Shown: positions 23,276-35,400 of the stretch, in pieces | How the letters are laid out: each line of letters begins with the position of its first letter | Position numbering within the stretch: position 1 is the first letter of the stretch | Origin: Strigamia acuminata | Taxonomy: Eukaryota > Arthropoda > Chilopoda > Geophilomorpha > Linotaeniidae | Length of the DNA: 64,000 nt | Assembly: GCA_949358305.1 (NCBI GenBank) | Contig: OX442314.1 | Coordinates: 18,097,060 to 18,161,059 of the forward strand | Reading direction: 5' to 3' | Notes under the pieces: model-generated | What the model was told of the DNA's origin: nothing | Databases searched by the model: none | The model's input: only the letters and a program-made list of their open reading frames with translations | Translations under genes and position numbers: made by a program

Positions 23276-24957
23276 ATGGCAACTCCCGAGCGGGCTAAAG
23301 ACAATGACAACGATTCTGTCACTGGAAGTACGATCATTAGCGAGTTTATGCAACGAAGAACCAGCACATTAAATACCATATTTGGGAAGGTATATTTACA
23401 TTGTCATTAATTGGTTCATTGTTATGAATATTTGATTGAATTGATAGATCCGACATGTGGATAACATCGAAAAATGCGAATGGGTATTCATAGCAATTGG
23501 AATAGTAAGTGCCCTTGCCTCTTTAGGACTCACGGTAGAAAGAATGATAACATTAGACAATAGCTCGCCCGATTTCACATTTGCACTGCTACTTGCTGTC
23601 AACATATGTAATTTCACGTACATTTTATTAGTTTAAACATTTCCCATCTCAGCTTTTGCATCTCTTTTAACGCAGTGTTTTGCATCTACTACCTGTTGCG
23701 GGGGATCCTTCAGGAGCGGCCGTTGGAAATTTTTGTTTTTATTGTTACAAATTTAATTGTAACTGTTTACGTTATCATCAACTACACCATTCAAAGTCGC
23801 GATTCGACGTTAAAATTGGTAACATTGGAAAAAAATATATAAAATAAATAGTAGCACCTGTGGCACAGGTGGTGTTTATTCAATCGATATTTTTATTTTC
23901 AGGTGAGACTCATAATGACCAGCATTTTTGGCTCAATCAATGTTGCTTTAGGAATCAAATATTTCTTACAATATTGGAGCTCGAGCAATTATGTGTTTCG
24001 AATTACACCCATCCCTGATCTGCAGAGAATATGTCGGATTTTCTTATGGTGCGAAGGGTTTTTGGTGTTTGATATTCAATTCCAAGTAAATCAAACTAAA
24101 TGACATCAATATTTAGCAATGAATAGTAATACTACTATTACTGCAGGTCAGTTTACTCATTCTAGTCCTGAAAAGTGGCGTGGAAATCTCTGAAACCGAG
24201 ACAATTATCATAATAGTTGGAGTTGTTTGCACCGTTCCATGGCTAATCGTCGGTTACATCGCTGTAAATAAACATAAAAAAACGATATTACTTAACAACA
24301 ATAATTTATTTTTCTGCCTGCATTTCGCTTTCTACAGTTAAGAAAAGAGAATAAAATCATGTGTTACATTTTCTGGGCAACGAGTTGGATTTCACCCGGC
24401 TACGTCATATACAAGTTCATTAATCCCGTAAGTTGCGTAAAAGTAACGAGTAACGTCATCTAACATTTCTGGTTTGTGCAGATGGAATTTAGCTTACTGA
24501 GAATCCTGTACTCGGTAACCTTCATCACATGCACCGTTGCACTGTTAATCCGTCTTTTGCTAGTGATCAGCACTGTAATTGCATTTCGAAACTTCCAAAA
24601 GGGCTACAGAGAGATAAGTAAGAATTGTTAAACCAATCCAGTAAAGCCTTCACTACTAATAAGTTTCAGCCGAAGCATCACTAACAACTGCCAGCCGAGA
24701 TTCGCACGTTCGTTACTCGAGTCACGATACAGATTATTCCACAATTCATGTTCATTGAGGTGACCTCCATTGTTCTCGGTGGTGGTGAAGCGCATGTTTT
24801 TAATAATAATTACTAATAATAATAACAACCTCGCACACCGTTAACTAGTTTCATCCGTCAATACTAATAACTTTGCTTTATCTATGCAGGGTGCGGCATT
24901 CCTGTTCCCAATGACGCCAATAAACTCGTAGTTCAGCCAAACGCTGAAACTGCTTAA
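23276..24957 (+). CDS. Multi-pass membrane protein of unnamed family, with frameshift and two possible last exons
   Basis: Exons: 23276-23389, 23448-23607, 23677-23818, 23903-24085, 24147-24263, 24338-24427 and 24482-24617, then either 24670-24758 or 24890-24957. The product has about seven hydrophobic segments, a short N-terminal cytosolic part (TPERAKDNDNDS) and conserved-looking loops (VFRITPIPDLQRICRIF; VIAFRNFQKGYREI). I do not recognise a named family. Exon 3 needs one extra G near 23700-23704 (CGGGGATCC) to read FCIYYLLRGILQERPLEIF; as given, the frame breaks there. Every other junction is in phase. The two last exons both accept the phase-1 donor at 24618 and give different short tails (ending STIHVH or NAETA), so alternative C-termini are likely. 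Confidence 0.75.
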
Positions 24958-25190
24958 GACAAAAAACGAGAGATACTTAAATGAATCCACTAATCAATGC
25001 TTTAAAATAGTCAGATTTTTTATTGTTATTAATAATTAATAATTGACAACTGATAATTATACTAAAAAAAATAAAAATTATATATTTTGTTTCTTGTAAC
25101 ACATGATTCCAATTTTCGCAATCAAGTACTAGAAACGCTTCATTAAATGACAACAATTGAATTTTGATGACTTAAAACCGATAAACCATG

Positions 25191-28100
25191 TCATCGTCTA
25201 CTTCTATCACGTGACCTGCTTCGATGGTGACCATTGTCTCTAGTTATGAGCCTATCCTTCCTGGATACCTTATATTTATCGTACGATCTCGACCTCGATC
25301 TGGAACGATCCCGGTGATTTCTGTCTCGCGATCTTGACCTGGATTTGAATCGCGATCGCGATTCTTTGTGGTGGTGATGGTGGTGGTGATGTCGGTGGTG
25401 GCTCTTTTTCGAACCACTTCCGCTGGAAGCTGTGTGGCGGACGTGCGGCGACCTACTGTACGATCGGCTCGGCGACCGGGACCGCCTGCGTTTATGAGAT
25501 GAGTTTGAGGTGCGTTTTATGTCTTTACTGTTGGTATGTTCGTGCATCGGTGAACGAGATCTGCTTCGCGATCTTGAACGTGATTTTCTTGTGTCCTTGT
25601 AACTTCTTGGCGGCGTCCTCGCTTTTCGTTTGGGCGAAACACTGGTGGAATTGCTTCGACTCGACCGAGTACGTCCGCTTTTGTTCGAATCTGGCGTCCG
25701 ACTACGTTTTTTCACATGGTTCGCTTCTCTATTTCTTGGACTATGCTCTATTTTCTCATCGTCCTTTGACCTCTCTTTTTTACCGTCTATCGGGGACTTG
25801 TCTTGCTTCGGAGTATCTACCAAAATCAAACAACAAAATTAACATCAAAACTATAAAAATAAAATAAACTTCGTCTTACTTTGACGCGAACTTGGAGAAA
25901 ATCCACTTCCCCGTGGTATATTATTTTCCAAGATCCCTTTCGCTTTCATCTTAGCCTCTAACTGAGTCTTTCTAATATCTTCAACTACTTTATCCAACGC
26001 CTCGTCGTCCGTTTTGCGACGCGTACACCATTTCAGAATGGTGTAGCTAATGATATCAATCTCTTGCTCCGTGACACCAAACAACAAGTACCATGCAGGT
26101 CGGTTTGGTAAAGCAAACTAAAAAAGAAAAAAACATTAGTAAACTTAAAAATTAAATAAATCAAGCATTTTTCATATACCTTTAGCTGACGGGCACTTAG
26201 GTGTATGCAAGCACAAGCAACAGCTTCTGGTTGGTAACGCAAAAAAATATCAGTTCGTAGACTATCATTCATATAATTCCTACAAATAGCCATTCAAAAA
26301 ACTTGTTAGCAGCACTTCATTAACCCACAACATTACTAAAATATTCCAACATTTGTATTTAAAAAAAAAAAGTTTAGTATTTACTCTCGTAATTTGAGTA
26401 CTTCAACCTACCAGAATCCGTACTAAAATAAAGTAAATGCTAAACTGTAAGCACAAAACGCAGTCTGATTACCAGCAGCATAAACCACAACAAATAATTC
26501 AAAATTCACATTAATTTTAAATTTCTTCAGAGATAAGAGCTGCCAAATTTCACATTTTCCATCGACTGTCCTTGTGGAAACATCAATCAATCAGACTTTT
26601 CACTCGTAAAATGTTCCTCCAAACACAACTGTCCATGAAACACTCCCTTGATGTCCATGTGAACTCAATAGCTTAACACTCCCACTTCTTTCCGACGCCA
26701 AAGAAGGGTGCAACTGTTGAGTCTGAAAAATTGTAGGACTGGCAAAACATTGTTTAAAAAAAAAAATTTCTTCGTCACTACTGGTCATGCATTAAGTTGT
26801 CACTTTTTACATATTAAAAAACTTCGTATGTAAAAAATACTCAATCCTTTTTTTTTTTTAACACTAGATTTAAATCTGATAGCTTCAGTTAAAACTGGTG
26901 TCCATGTGCTCACGGTTTAATAGCCGAGTTTCACCAATTTCATCTTAAACTGATCACGTCATGTGTTCCAGTAGATGTTGGGTCGGTGGAATTTTCTTCT
27001 CTGCAATCAATTTGTCCTCACCTCTCCTTGTTGATGCTGCTGGTAACCTTGGCTTCTATTTGTGCTTACTTACCATTCGCCCGCCTTCACCTAATCGCTG
27101 TTAGGTGAAAAGCAAAAGAAATTTCAAATTAATAAGGTGTACACCAATAAATATCTAAAATCTGCTCTCATTAAAAATGTCTAAAAATTAACAAAATAAT
27201 AATAATAATAATTTCTTCTTTTTTTTTCACTTAAGTTTTACCTAACTTTGTACAATATTCTTTCCCAGTTTCCACACTTGATTATTTCTTTTAATTTTTT
27301 TTTTAAATACAAAACTACTACTTAAAAACAATTTAAATGCTCACCAAGCACTTTGTGACAACTGCAAATTAGTTTCGTTGTTCAACACTTGGAGATACGT
27401 CATGATTATCTAAAAAATTAAATAAAACAAATAAATAATACGAATTTTTTAAAAAATAATTCAAACTACCTTATGAGGATGTTTAACGTGAACACAGAAT
27501 CCCAATTCCTTGAGCACGCGTCTCTCCGCTTTGACCACCTGGTTTTTTAAGTTGATGTAATTATGGTCTAAGAGGAGTGGCTGGATTTGTCTATATTTGA
27601 AAGAAACAATTGCATTCAAGAGCACAAAACTATTTACATTTGATTAGAATCATTAAAACGTCCATTTGCAGTTTGTTTGTTCTTTTAGTGGAACAGATCA
27701 TTAATTTACCACGTTCCCTACCCTCTCCATCCAAACCAAAAATTCTTTTATTATATATAAATATTTTTTTTTATAAAAAAAAAAAGATTTAAAATTAAAA
27801 TTAAATTAATCCTTTCTGCCCACGCAGTCGGCGCATACAAACCATCCACAGATGATAGCGTTTTACACAAGCACCCGACTTCGCCAGGCATTTACAAGCT
27901 CAAGCTGGCATGTCAGGCAGTAAGTTGGGGCTCTCCAAAGGGCACATGTTGACGAAACTATAAGTTGCACAAAAAGAAAACATCCAACGTTATTACTGTT
28001 CCAATTCAAGATGCTATAAACCAATTTTAAAAGTTTAAGAACGGTGTATGCAAATAAATTGTGAGGGTTTTACAATCATTTCAAATTTTTTTTTTAACAC

Positions 28101-29144
28101 CTCAGCAACTCTTTGCGCCACATCATTCTTGTTAAATTCTGCAAAACAAACGTTATTTCTAAAATTATAAGATAGAATTAGTTCCCTGAGAAGCTCCGAC
28201 ATCTAATTTTTTACCTAATTTCTTGGAAGAAAAATTAATTCAACACTGCAAATGAACTTTTCAATGCTAATACATTTATGTTTCACGTAAATCATTTTGT
28301 GAATTGAGAATTTTCTTCACAAAATCACCTACTTAACAATTACAATCAAACAAAATAGAAAAATGTGTACCTACCGATTATTTCTCACTTGTTTAACGTG
28401 ATTAAATACATTTATAACATCTCGAATTCGTCGCGGCGCTTCTTCAATTTTAGAAGCTAGGTAAACGCATCCCATCGCAACTGTCTGAAAAATATAACAT
28501 TTGAAAAATTAATACCTTTTTCCAAAAAAAACACTTCTTTTATTTCCTAACCTCCATGTTGTGTTTAATGAAAGACTTGGAATAAAAGAATCTCTGGAAA
28601 AGCACTTGTCCAGTTGCCATAGCAACCTGTTAAAACAAAAATATATTTAAAAACAAGACGTCACGAGGAAATTCATCGTAATTCTTAGAAAAACCACACT
28701 TTAGATTTACAGCTAACAAAGAACGTAACGGCCGCCATTTTGAAATGTTGTTCCGATCCATTTAAACGGCTTTTCATCATACATGAAATCATGTTTCAAG
28801 AACGCATTTCAACATAATGACCAAAAATACCCCACTAAACCATTTAATACAACCCAAAAGTCGAATAAAAAAATTTCAAAATATTGAATTATACGCAATC
28901 ATACCTGAGGAAGCCGAAGAAAAATGCCTGCAGTTTGAATGAGTTCACATCCCAAGATACGAAGATCGATTTCGTACTCGAGATCCAATCCATCGGCACA
29001 AGAAGGTGTTATAGCTAACTTCTCTTCCGGTAATAAGCAATTTTTTAACGTTAGTACAACTTTACCGTAGGGTTTAAGCAAAAAATCCGGCCTTGTTGTA
29101 CTAGCCATTTTAAGAACATCGAGCGGCAGTAATGGCGACGGCAT
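25191..29144 (-). CDS. CCNL1: Cyclin L
   Basis: A 524-aa protein from eight exons: 29144-28905, 28626-28552, 28484-28375, 27590-27470, 27409-27345, 26279-26180, 26117-25880 and 25816-25191 (1575 bp, in frame). Cyclin L partners CDK11 and works in pre-mRNA splicing in nuclear speckles (established for the family). The two cyclin boxes are clear: [64 protein letters not shown], then [18 protein letters not shown]. The last exon encodes a C-terminal RS domain with many SR/RS dipeptides and a run of His residues. Length matches human cyclin L1. Only one vertebrate-type gene is expected in insects, so L1 versus L2 is not meaningful. The 1.06-kb intron 26280-27344 is large for this locus. Confidence 0.96.
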
Positions 29145-29371
29145 TTTGCTTACACCTACCTATCCTATACAAAGGAAGAGAGCAACGTCGGGCCGACGTC
29201 ATCAACAGCATCCTGTAGAAATGACGTCACCCAATCAATACCCCGCCATCTCACGGCGGTGATCTCAACTTTCAATTTGGCTCGAAGTCGCTGTTGGCAC
29301 CGGGTTGACTTATAGCAAGATGTGAAATTTAGTTTTATAATTAATCCGTATCTAATTATTACTTTATTGGT
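29145..29371. promoter_or_regulatory. Shared divergent promoter of cyclin L and Cab45
   Basis: Only 227 bp separate the two start codons. The interval contains a full CRE palindrome TGACGTCA (29222-29229) directly followed by a CCAAT box (29231-29235), and a second GACGTCA (29195-29201). It is more GC-rich than its flanks. A single bidirectional promoter is the simplest reading. Transcription starts are not known. Confidence 0.65.
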
Positions 29372-30696
29372 ATGTGTTATTTGTTTCTCTCTTTGGCCTT
29401 AATTGGGCTAAGTACATCGGCTCCTTTTCCGTCGTACAATGCAAGCTTAAAAAAGACTTCGGATGTACCGAATGCCCAAGACCTCATTATACCTGACCAC
29501 TTGGAAGGAGTCAAACTCGAACGAGATGGACATTTAAATAAAGAATTTCGTAAGGAAGTGTTTTTGGGTAAAAGTCCCGAAGAAACCGAAAACCCCGAAA
29601 TATTATTGACTGAAATTTTTCAAAAGTAGGTTGAAGTGCGCAGAGTTTAATCCATTAATTCGATTAAATCAATAAAACTTGACATTTTTAGAGTCGATGT
29701 AGACGGAAATGAAGAATTGACACATGAAGAATTATCCAATTGGATTTCAGCTAAAGTTAAAGAACATTTAGACGAAGCTGTAAGAGAAAATATTTATCTT
29801 TTTACTAATGTAGATAAGGATAGAAACGGTAATTACGTATTAATTATTAAACTGTTCCTTAAATTGGAATTACCTTGTTTTGTACTTCTCGTGATTAGGC
29901 TTGGCAACTTGGAAGGAATACCATTATGCTTTCATGTTAGATCAAGGTTTTGAGGAGAAATATGCGAGAGATCATGCTGAGAATCATAAAATATTGGATA
30001 GAAAAAGTAAAACTTGAGGTTTATTATTTTTTAAAGTAAATTGTATTTTAATATTCGATCTTTTTTCCTGTTAGCGAGAGAACAAATTTTGTTAGACGAA
30101 GCGGCTTTTTCAGAAACGGCTCATAATAATCCCGATGGCCTTAATATTGATGAGTTTTTAAGTTTTCGTCATCCCGAACGCAGCCTTGTTACACTTTTAA
30201 ACATGGTTCAAGAAATATTTAATAATTTAGGTGTTTAATCCGCTTATTTAATTCTCGAATGTTTTTAATTCATTTAATGGTCAATTTTCAGACGAAAATG
30301 GAGATAATTATTTGAGTGTTGATGAATTCGCGACGTTTTCCAACGGCGCGCCAGATCCCAAAGAAATTAGAGCGAATGATCTCGTGTGGCAAGAAGAACG
30401 TAAACGTGAATTTCGGGAGAATATTGATAGTAATCAAGATGGGAAAGTTAGTCGGCAAGAATTATTGGTAGGAAATAAAGGATAATTTTGGAATTGTGTT
30501 TAAATTTGTTTGTTTTCAGTTTTATTCCGATCCAAAAAATCCTGCACACGCAAAATCAGAGGCGAAGAATTTAATTTCATCGGCTGATACTGATCACAGC
30601 GGAACTTTGTCATTACAAGAAATTTTAGCGAAGAAGGACATTTTTCTTGGTAGTAAAATGATAAACATTTCGAAAAATTTTCACGATGAATTTTAA
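29372..30696 (+). CDS. SDF4: 45-kDa calcium-binding protein Cab45 (SDF4), CREC family
   Basis: A 335-aa protein from six exons: 29372-29625, 29692-29828, 29899-30006, 30075-30230, 30292-30467 and 30520-30696 (in frame). It starts with a signal peptide ([19 protein letters not shown]) and carries a series of EF-hands, e.g. [45 protein letters not shown] and [12 protein letters not shown]. The end (…[10 protein letters not shown]) matches the Cab45 end (HEEF type), which distinguishes it from reticulocalbins ending HDEL. Cab45 is a Golgi-lumen protein that sorts secretory cargo with Ca2+ (family knowledge). AATAAA signals follow at 30721 and about 30744. It shares its promoter with cyclin L. 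Confidence 0.94.
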
Positions 30697-31233
30697 ATTC
30701 AGCAATAGTTGTAAAAAATCAATAAAGTATTGTAAATATCTTTAATAAAAATTCATATTAAATAAAAATGCTTAAAGGTTCATGGAAATTTGACAAAAAA
30801 AGGATCATCGTAACGAAATTTAGGTCTTCAAATAATTCAAATGTTGTAATTAAATTCACAGTCAACCAAGAAAAAAAGAAATGCAGAAATTAATTAGAAC
30901 TGACAAATCCAAATTGTCTCGTTGCTAATCTGCATGTTTTCAATAGAGTCCAGATCGATTTAAATATTAAATGATAATAGGTAAATATAATAAAAAAAAA
31001 ATTGATTAAAAAACTGACAAAAATATATATTTTTGGTAAAAAAGAACTAATAAAACAAATTGGTGTTGATGTTAATTTATTTTAAAAAAATCAAAATTAA
31101 ATTATAGTGCTGGAAACTGCAGAATCTTATTTTTCACAATTTTTCTTTTTGAAATTTAAAAAAGGATGAACAAAGAAATTAACATTTTGTAAAGTAAGTT
31201 TCAGCAAAAACCTGAATTATAATAACAAAGAAA
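30697..31233. other. Convergent 3' flanks of Cab45 and PPIL1
   Basis: AT-rich, with polyadenylation signals for Cab45 at 30721 and about 30744. No further gene is visible. Confidence 0.6.
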
Positions 31234-31800
31234 TTACGAATATTTAACATGACTTCTCACTATCTTCACATCATCCAACGGTCTATCATTCCCGTCTGTT
31301 TCTACCCATCCAAGTCTCTGCACAACATTCATGCCACTGCTTATTCGCCCGAAAATGGTATGTTTCTTATCCAACCATTGAGTCGGTGCCAATGTAATGA
31401 AAAATTGACTGCCGTTTGTATTTGGACCTGCATTTGCCATAGATAAAATTCCGGCTCCCGTGTGATGCAAATCTTCGTGGATTTCATCGTCGAAATGTTT
31501 GCCGTAGATGGATCCACCACCACGACCAGTCCCGGTCGGGTCTCCACCTTGTATCATAAACTCTTTGATTATTCGATGAAATTTACATCCGTTGTAATAT
31601 CCACGTCGAGCCAACTCGGCAAAATTTTTGCACGTGTGTGGCGCATGTTGCCAATACAGCTCTACGGTAAAATCTCCCAACCTAATAGAATAAAAAAATC
31701 ACATAAAATCTTATTTAAAACAAGAAAAAGAATAAGAAACTTACGTTGTTTCTAATTGAACGAGTGGTGGCTGCCACGATTTGTCTGGAATACCCGACAT
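31234..31800 (-). CDS. PPIL1: Spliceosomal cyclophilin PPIL1
   Basis: A 167-aa peptidyl-prolyl isomerase from two exons, 31800-31745 and 31681-31234 (504 bp, in frame). The N-terminus SGIPDKSWQPPLVQLETT is diagnostic of PPIL1 among cyclophilins. The catalytic set is intact: KFHRII, EFMIQGGDPTGTGRGG, NAGPNTNGSQFFITLAPTQW and HTIFGR. PPIL1 works in the spliceosome with SKIP/SNW1 (established). Length equals the human protein (166 aa). It ends convergently with Cab45 and lies downstream of Wnt4 in the same orientation. Confidence 0.97.
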
Positions 31801-32409
31801 TTTGTGTCAGCTATTTGTCTCGGGTTTTTGCGGGAAAAACGTTGCGCTATCTAGTGAGAAACAACCTAAGCTTTCATTGCAGAATATGGCGCAGAATATT
31901 TACGAGAAATTAATATTTCGCCTAAAAATCGATAAATGCATCTCTTTTTATACTTCTACATAATTTTTATTTATTTATAAAATATAAAAATTAAAATATA
32001 TAAATAAATTTGTCATTGGCATGATGGATGATGCATTACAATAAAAAAAAATCATCCATCAAATTTTTTTTTTTAATTTTAAGTTTTTCATGGTCTTTTA
32101 AAGATGTTAAGGCCGAATCCCAAAATATACAAAATTCACAACACAAATTCCTTTTACAATAATTATATTCGAAAATAAATTACAATACAGAGTATTTTAT
32201 GTACTTTTAATAATAGCATCAAATGAGACTGATCATGATAGTATGTAATGATAAATTACAAAATTACAAATTAATTAATATAGTTTAAAAAAAATTTCTT
32301 CCCTTATTATATCAACTATAAAAAAAATTCACTTATCTACGTCCATTAAAAAAAAAAATACTGGTGCAAAATATATATACATGATAATTTTAAATGAACA
32401 TTTTCGAAC
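31801..32409. other. Wnt4 3'UTR/flank
   Basis: Very AT-rich. It probably contains the Wnt4 3'UTR and the PPIL1 promoter. No coding exon. Confidence 0.55.
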
Positions 32410-35400
32410 TTATAAACATTGACTTATTTCTATTTCACGAACGCATTTTTTACATTTCACATAACAGCACCATTGAAATTTACAATTACAGCGTTCAATT
32501 ACTCGCTCTTTACGGGTACGAAATCCACGACCACAACATAAAAGATCACACCCATCCACACCTTTAGATGTACGGTTACAAACTCGTCCGTGAGTTCCAA
32601 GCGATCCAGCTTTAGGATCAAATTCACAATAATCCGGACTGTTATTCAAATAGACCAAATCTGTATCCGTATGCGGTTTAAAAAATGGATTTAGTGGAAT
32701 TAATTCACGTCGCGATCCTTTTTTCCTTTGTGAAACTTCTGTGGCACCATCAAACTTATCTTTTAGTGACTGACCCACCTAAAAATTAATAAAATAAAAA
32801 TAAAAATAAAAAAACAATTTTGCGAATTTTAATTTTCACTTCCTGAAAGCATTTTTACCTCTCTAAATGTTGGCATCGACCTCCAACAGGTTTTGAGTTC
32901 ACAGGAACCAGAAACACCATGGCATTTGCATTCAACGTGAACGTTGTCTTCAAGAATCTTTTTTTTTAAAGAAAAAAAAAACATAAGTTATGAGTTTAAT
33001 GAAGAAAACTAAATTTATGGTTGGATGAAACAGAACGGCAAAGGGAGTAGGCTTAACGAAAAGGGGGAGTGGGAAAACCAATGCTAACGAAACCTCATCT
33101 ATCAGACAAAACAGGGAGTGATAAAAAGAAAAGTGATGCATATTTAGCGCGGAATAAACAAGATAACGTAATGGTTCGCGTAATCTCTCGGTCAATTTCA
33201 ATTTATAATTGAAATTTATTCAAATTAAAAACCCCGCCCGAAAGTTGCCTTTTCAGCACACAGCATTTGCACATCCAGTTAATCCAAAGAATTAATTTGC
33301 AAATCGCAACATCGATCGGCGAAAAAAAGATATTTGTTTTATTAACAGCACCAATAGAAAAATCGCATCCAACTAAAGGACGAGTTGTTTAAGTCAGAGC
33401 GCATAATTTAGTCATGTGTGAAACTCAATGAGATGAGTGTCCTGGTGTAATGTCATCCATTTTTCATGAAATCAGTTAAAGAGAGGGTTCGTCTATTATC
33501 ATCCCTCCCCTCATCCTTCATGAGATGCGTTCAATTCTTTTGTGCCTTTCCCCTCCTCCATCACGCACATGATTGAAGGCAGTTCGTTCTGGCCTTTGAC
33601 CCCTCTTCCGTCAACAGGAGTTTGCGTGCAACTCAAAACTCGGCACCAATCCACTACGTGGTTTGTAATCCAGCTATTAAAATTCCAAGAACAGGTCTAT
33701 TTTGCGGCTTTTAGGCAAAGCAAGCCGCGTCTTAAGCCTCACTTAGCGAACCAACTCCCAAAAATGGGTAATCAACTGATCCTAATCCCTTAAACATATG
33801 TTTAGCGTTTCGTACCTGTCTGCCGGCTTCGTTGTTGTGTAGATTCATCAGAGCGAGAATAGAGGATTTAGATTTTTTCGTGGATGCACGAATTTCTCGC
33901 ACGTCGACAAACGCCCGTGAGAATGCCGTGCCAAACGCAACGTTGTCCGAACACCCCGACCATTGGAAACCTTCGTTCGATTTGCCGCGAACACTTCGGT
34001 CGCAACCGCATTTATCCAATTCACCTGTACTGCATGCGCGGGTCACTGCATGCGCCACACCCGCAGCAGAAACTGCGTGCACGAAAGCTGCTTCCCGTGT
34101 TCCTATACAAAAGAAATAAACAAACGACAAAATATTTTTCAGCTGAGACATTTCCTGTTACATTAATTGAAATTCACGTCATAAAATAAACGTACCTGAA
34201 ATGAGCTTATGTCTCCACAAACGATTGTCTTGTAAAACACTGCAGTTCCAACGTCGAGTGCGAAACTGGAACTGACATTCGTCGATAGCGGTGAGAGCTC
34301 CGTCGCGTACGCTTCCCATCACTTCGACATTCCTCTTACAAATTGCTATTTGGCGACTTATAAGCCCGTACAGTCGCTCGCAAGCATCCTCGTTAGTAAC
34401 AGTGGCGACGGACGATACGCGTGACAATGCCCTAAATGGAATATAATTTCAGATTGTTAACGAACATAACACTAGCCCGTTTTATTTCGTATTTTATTTC
34501 ATATGTTTGGCCCAACAAGCCCACCTTCGTCGTGCGTGGGCGGGGTCATCATGCACGTGGGTGGTCAGATGTCCAAGTGCAGATGGGTGGGCGAAAGGAC
34601 AAAAGAATTGAGCTGTCAGACTGGCGGAAGTTTAGCTGAGTGCTTGAGCTTCTAATTTACAAACCTCATTAAGCGAGCGCAAAGATAATTTCTCAGATGA
34701 ACCACAAGTGAGAAAAGAATGCAATCAGCTTTCAGGGTGTGATTGAAATGCATGGAATTTGCCCGACGCATCAGCGTCTCTCTCTTTTCACCCCTTCGTG
34801 CACATCCACCTACTTTCCCCTTCCTTCCTTCCCCTCCCTCCCCCCATCTTTATCACGACTTCCTACTGAAACCTTCCTTTGTCGTATTAATTTCCGAATT
34901 AAACAACTAGATAAAGTGAACTTCTCTCATTTCATACATATTGATCAGGAAGCGACCACATGCTCATTTCCATGAGACGTGACAATTGAACAAACAAGAA
35001 GTGCCACTTTATGCTGCAGTTTATACGTGACACTTCTTTTACCATCTGTCACGTTCGCCCTTGTCATTTGACGTTGCAGCTTTCATCTTCGTCTGCGAAG
35101 TGCGTTTCAATAAATAGAAACAAACTGACGTCTTATTAAACTAACAAACTTTTCTTTCCCTTGCTCTTGTACAAAATTAATCATTACTTTTTGGATAATC
35201 GCAATAGAATAAGGGGGAAATATCTTAATTTTGAATTTTAGAAAAATTTGCCTTCAAACATATTAATATTTTTCATCAGTTGCAGCTGTTGTTCTGTCAG
35301 CTGTCAAAAGGAGTAATCTCCACCTTATAGAGACAGATATTTAACGAGAAGAGACATGCAGAAGGGCCAGCTGCCGCTGCCCTTTTTCTCATCACGGAGT

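Noticed and set aside
26600-26788. An ORF in the large cyclin L intron, possibly a poison exon
   Set aside because: It is not flanked by splice sites in a phase that would link it to cyclin L, and shows no family signal. A poison exon elsewhere in the intron cannot be excluded.
28610-28626. A second X-box-like palindrome (GTTGCTATGGCAAC)
   Set aside because: It lies inside cyclin L exon 2, where it simply encodes the conserved VAMATG residues.
20591-33472. Repeated 13-mer CCATTTTTCATGA (two copies near 20.6 kb, one near 33.46 kb)
   Set aside because: Flanks do not align, so it is not a dispersed repeat. Probably coincidence in AT-rich DNA.
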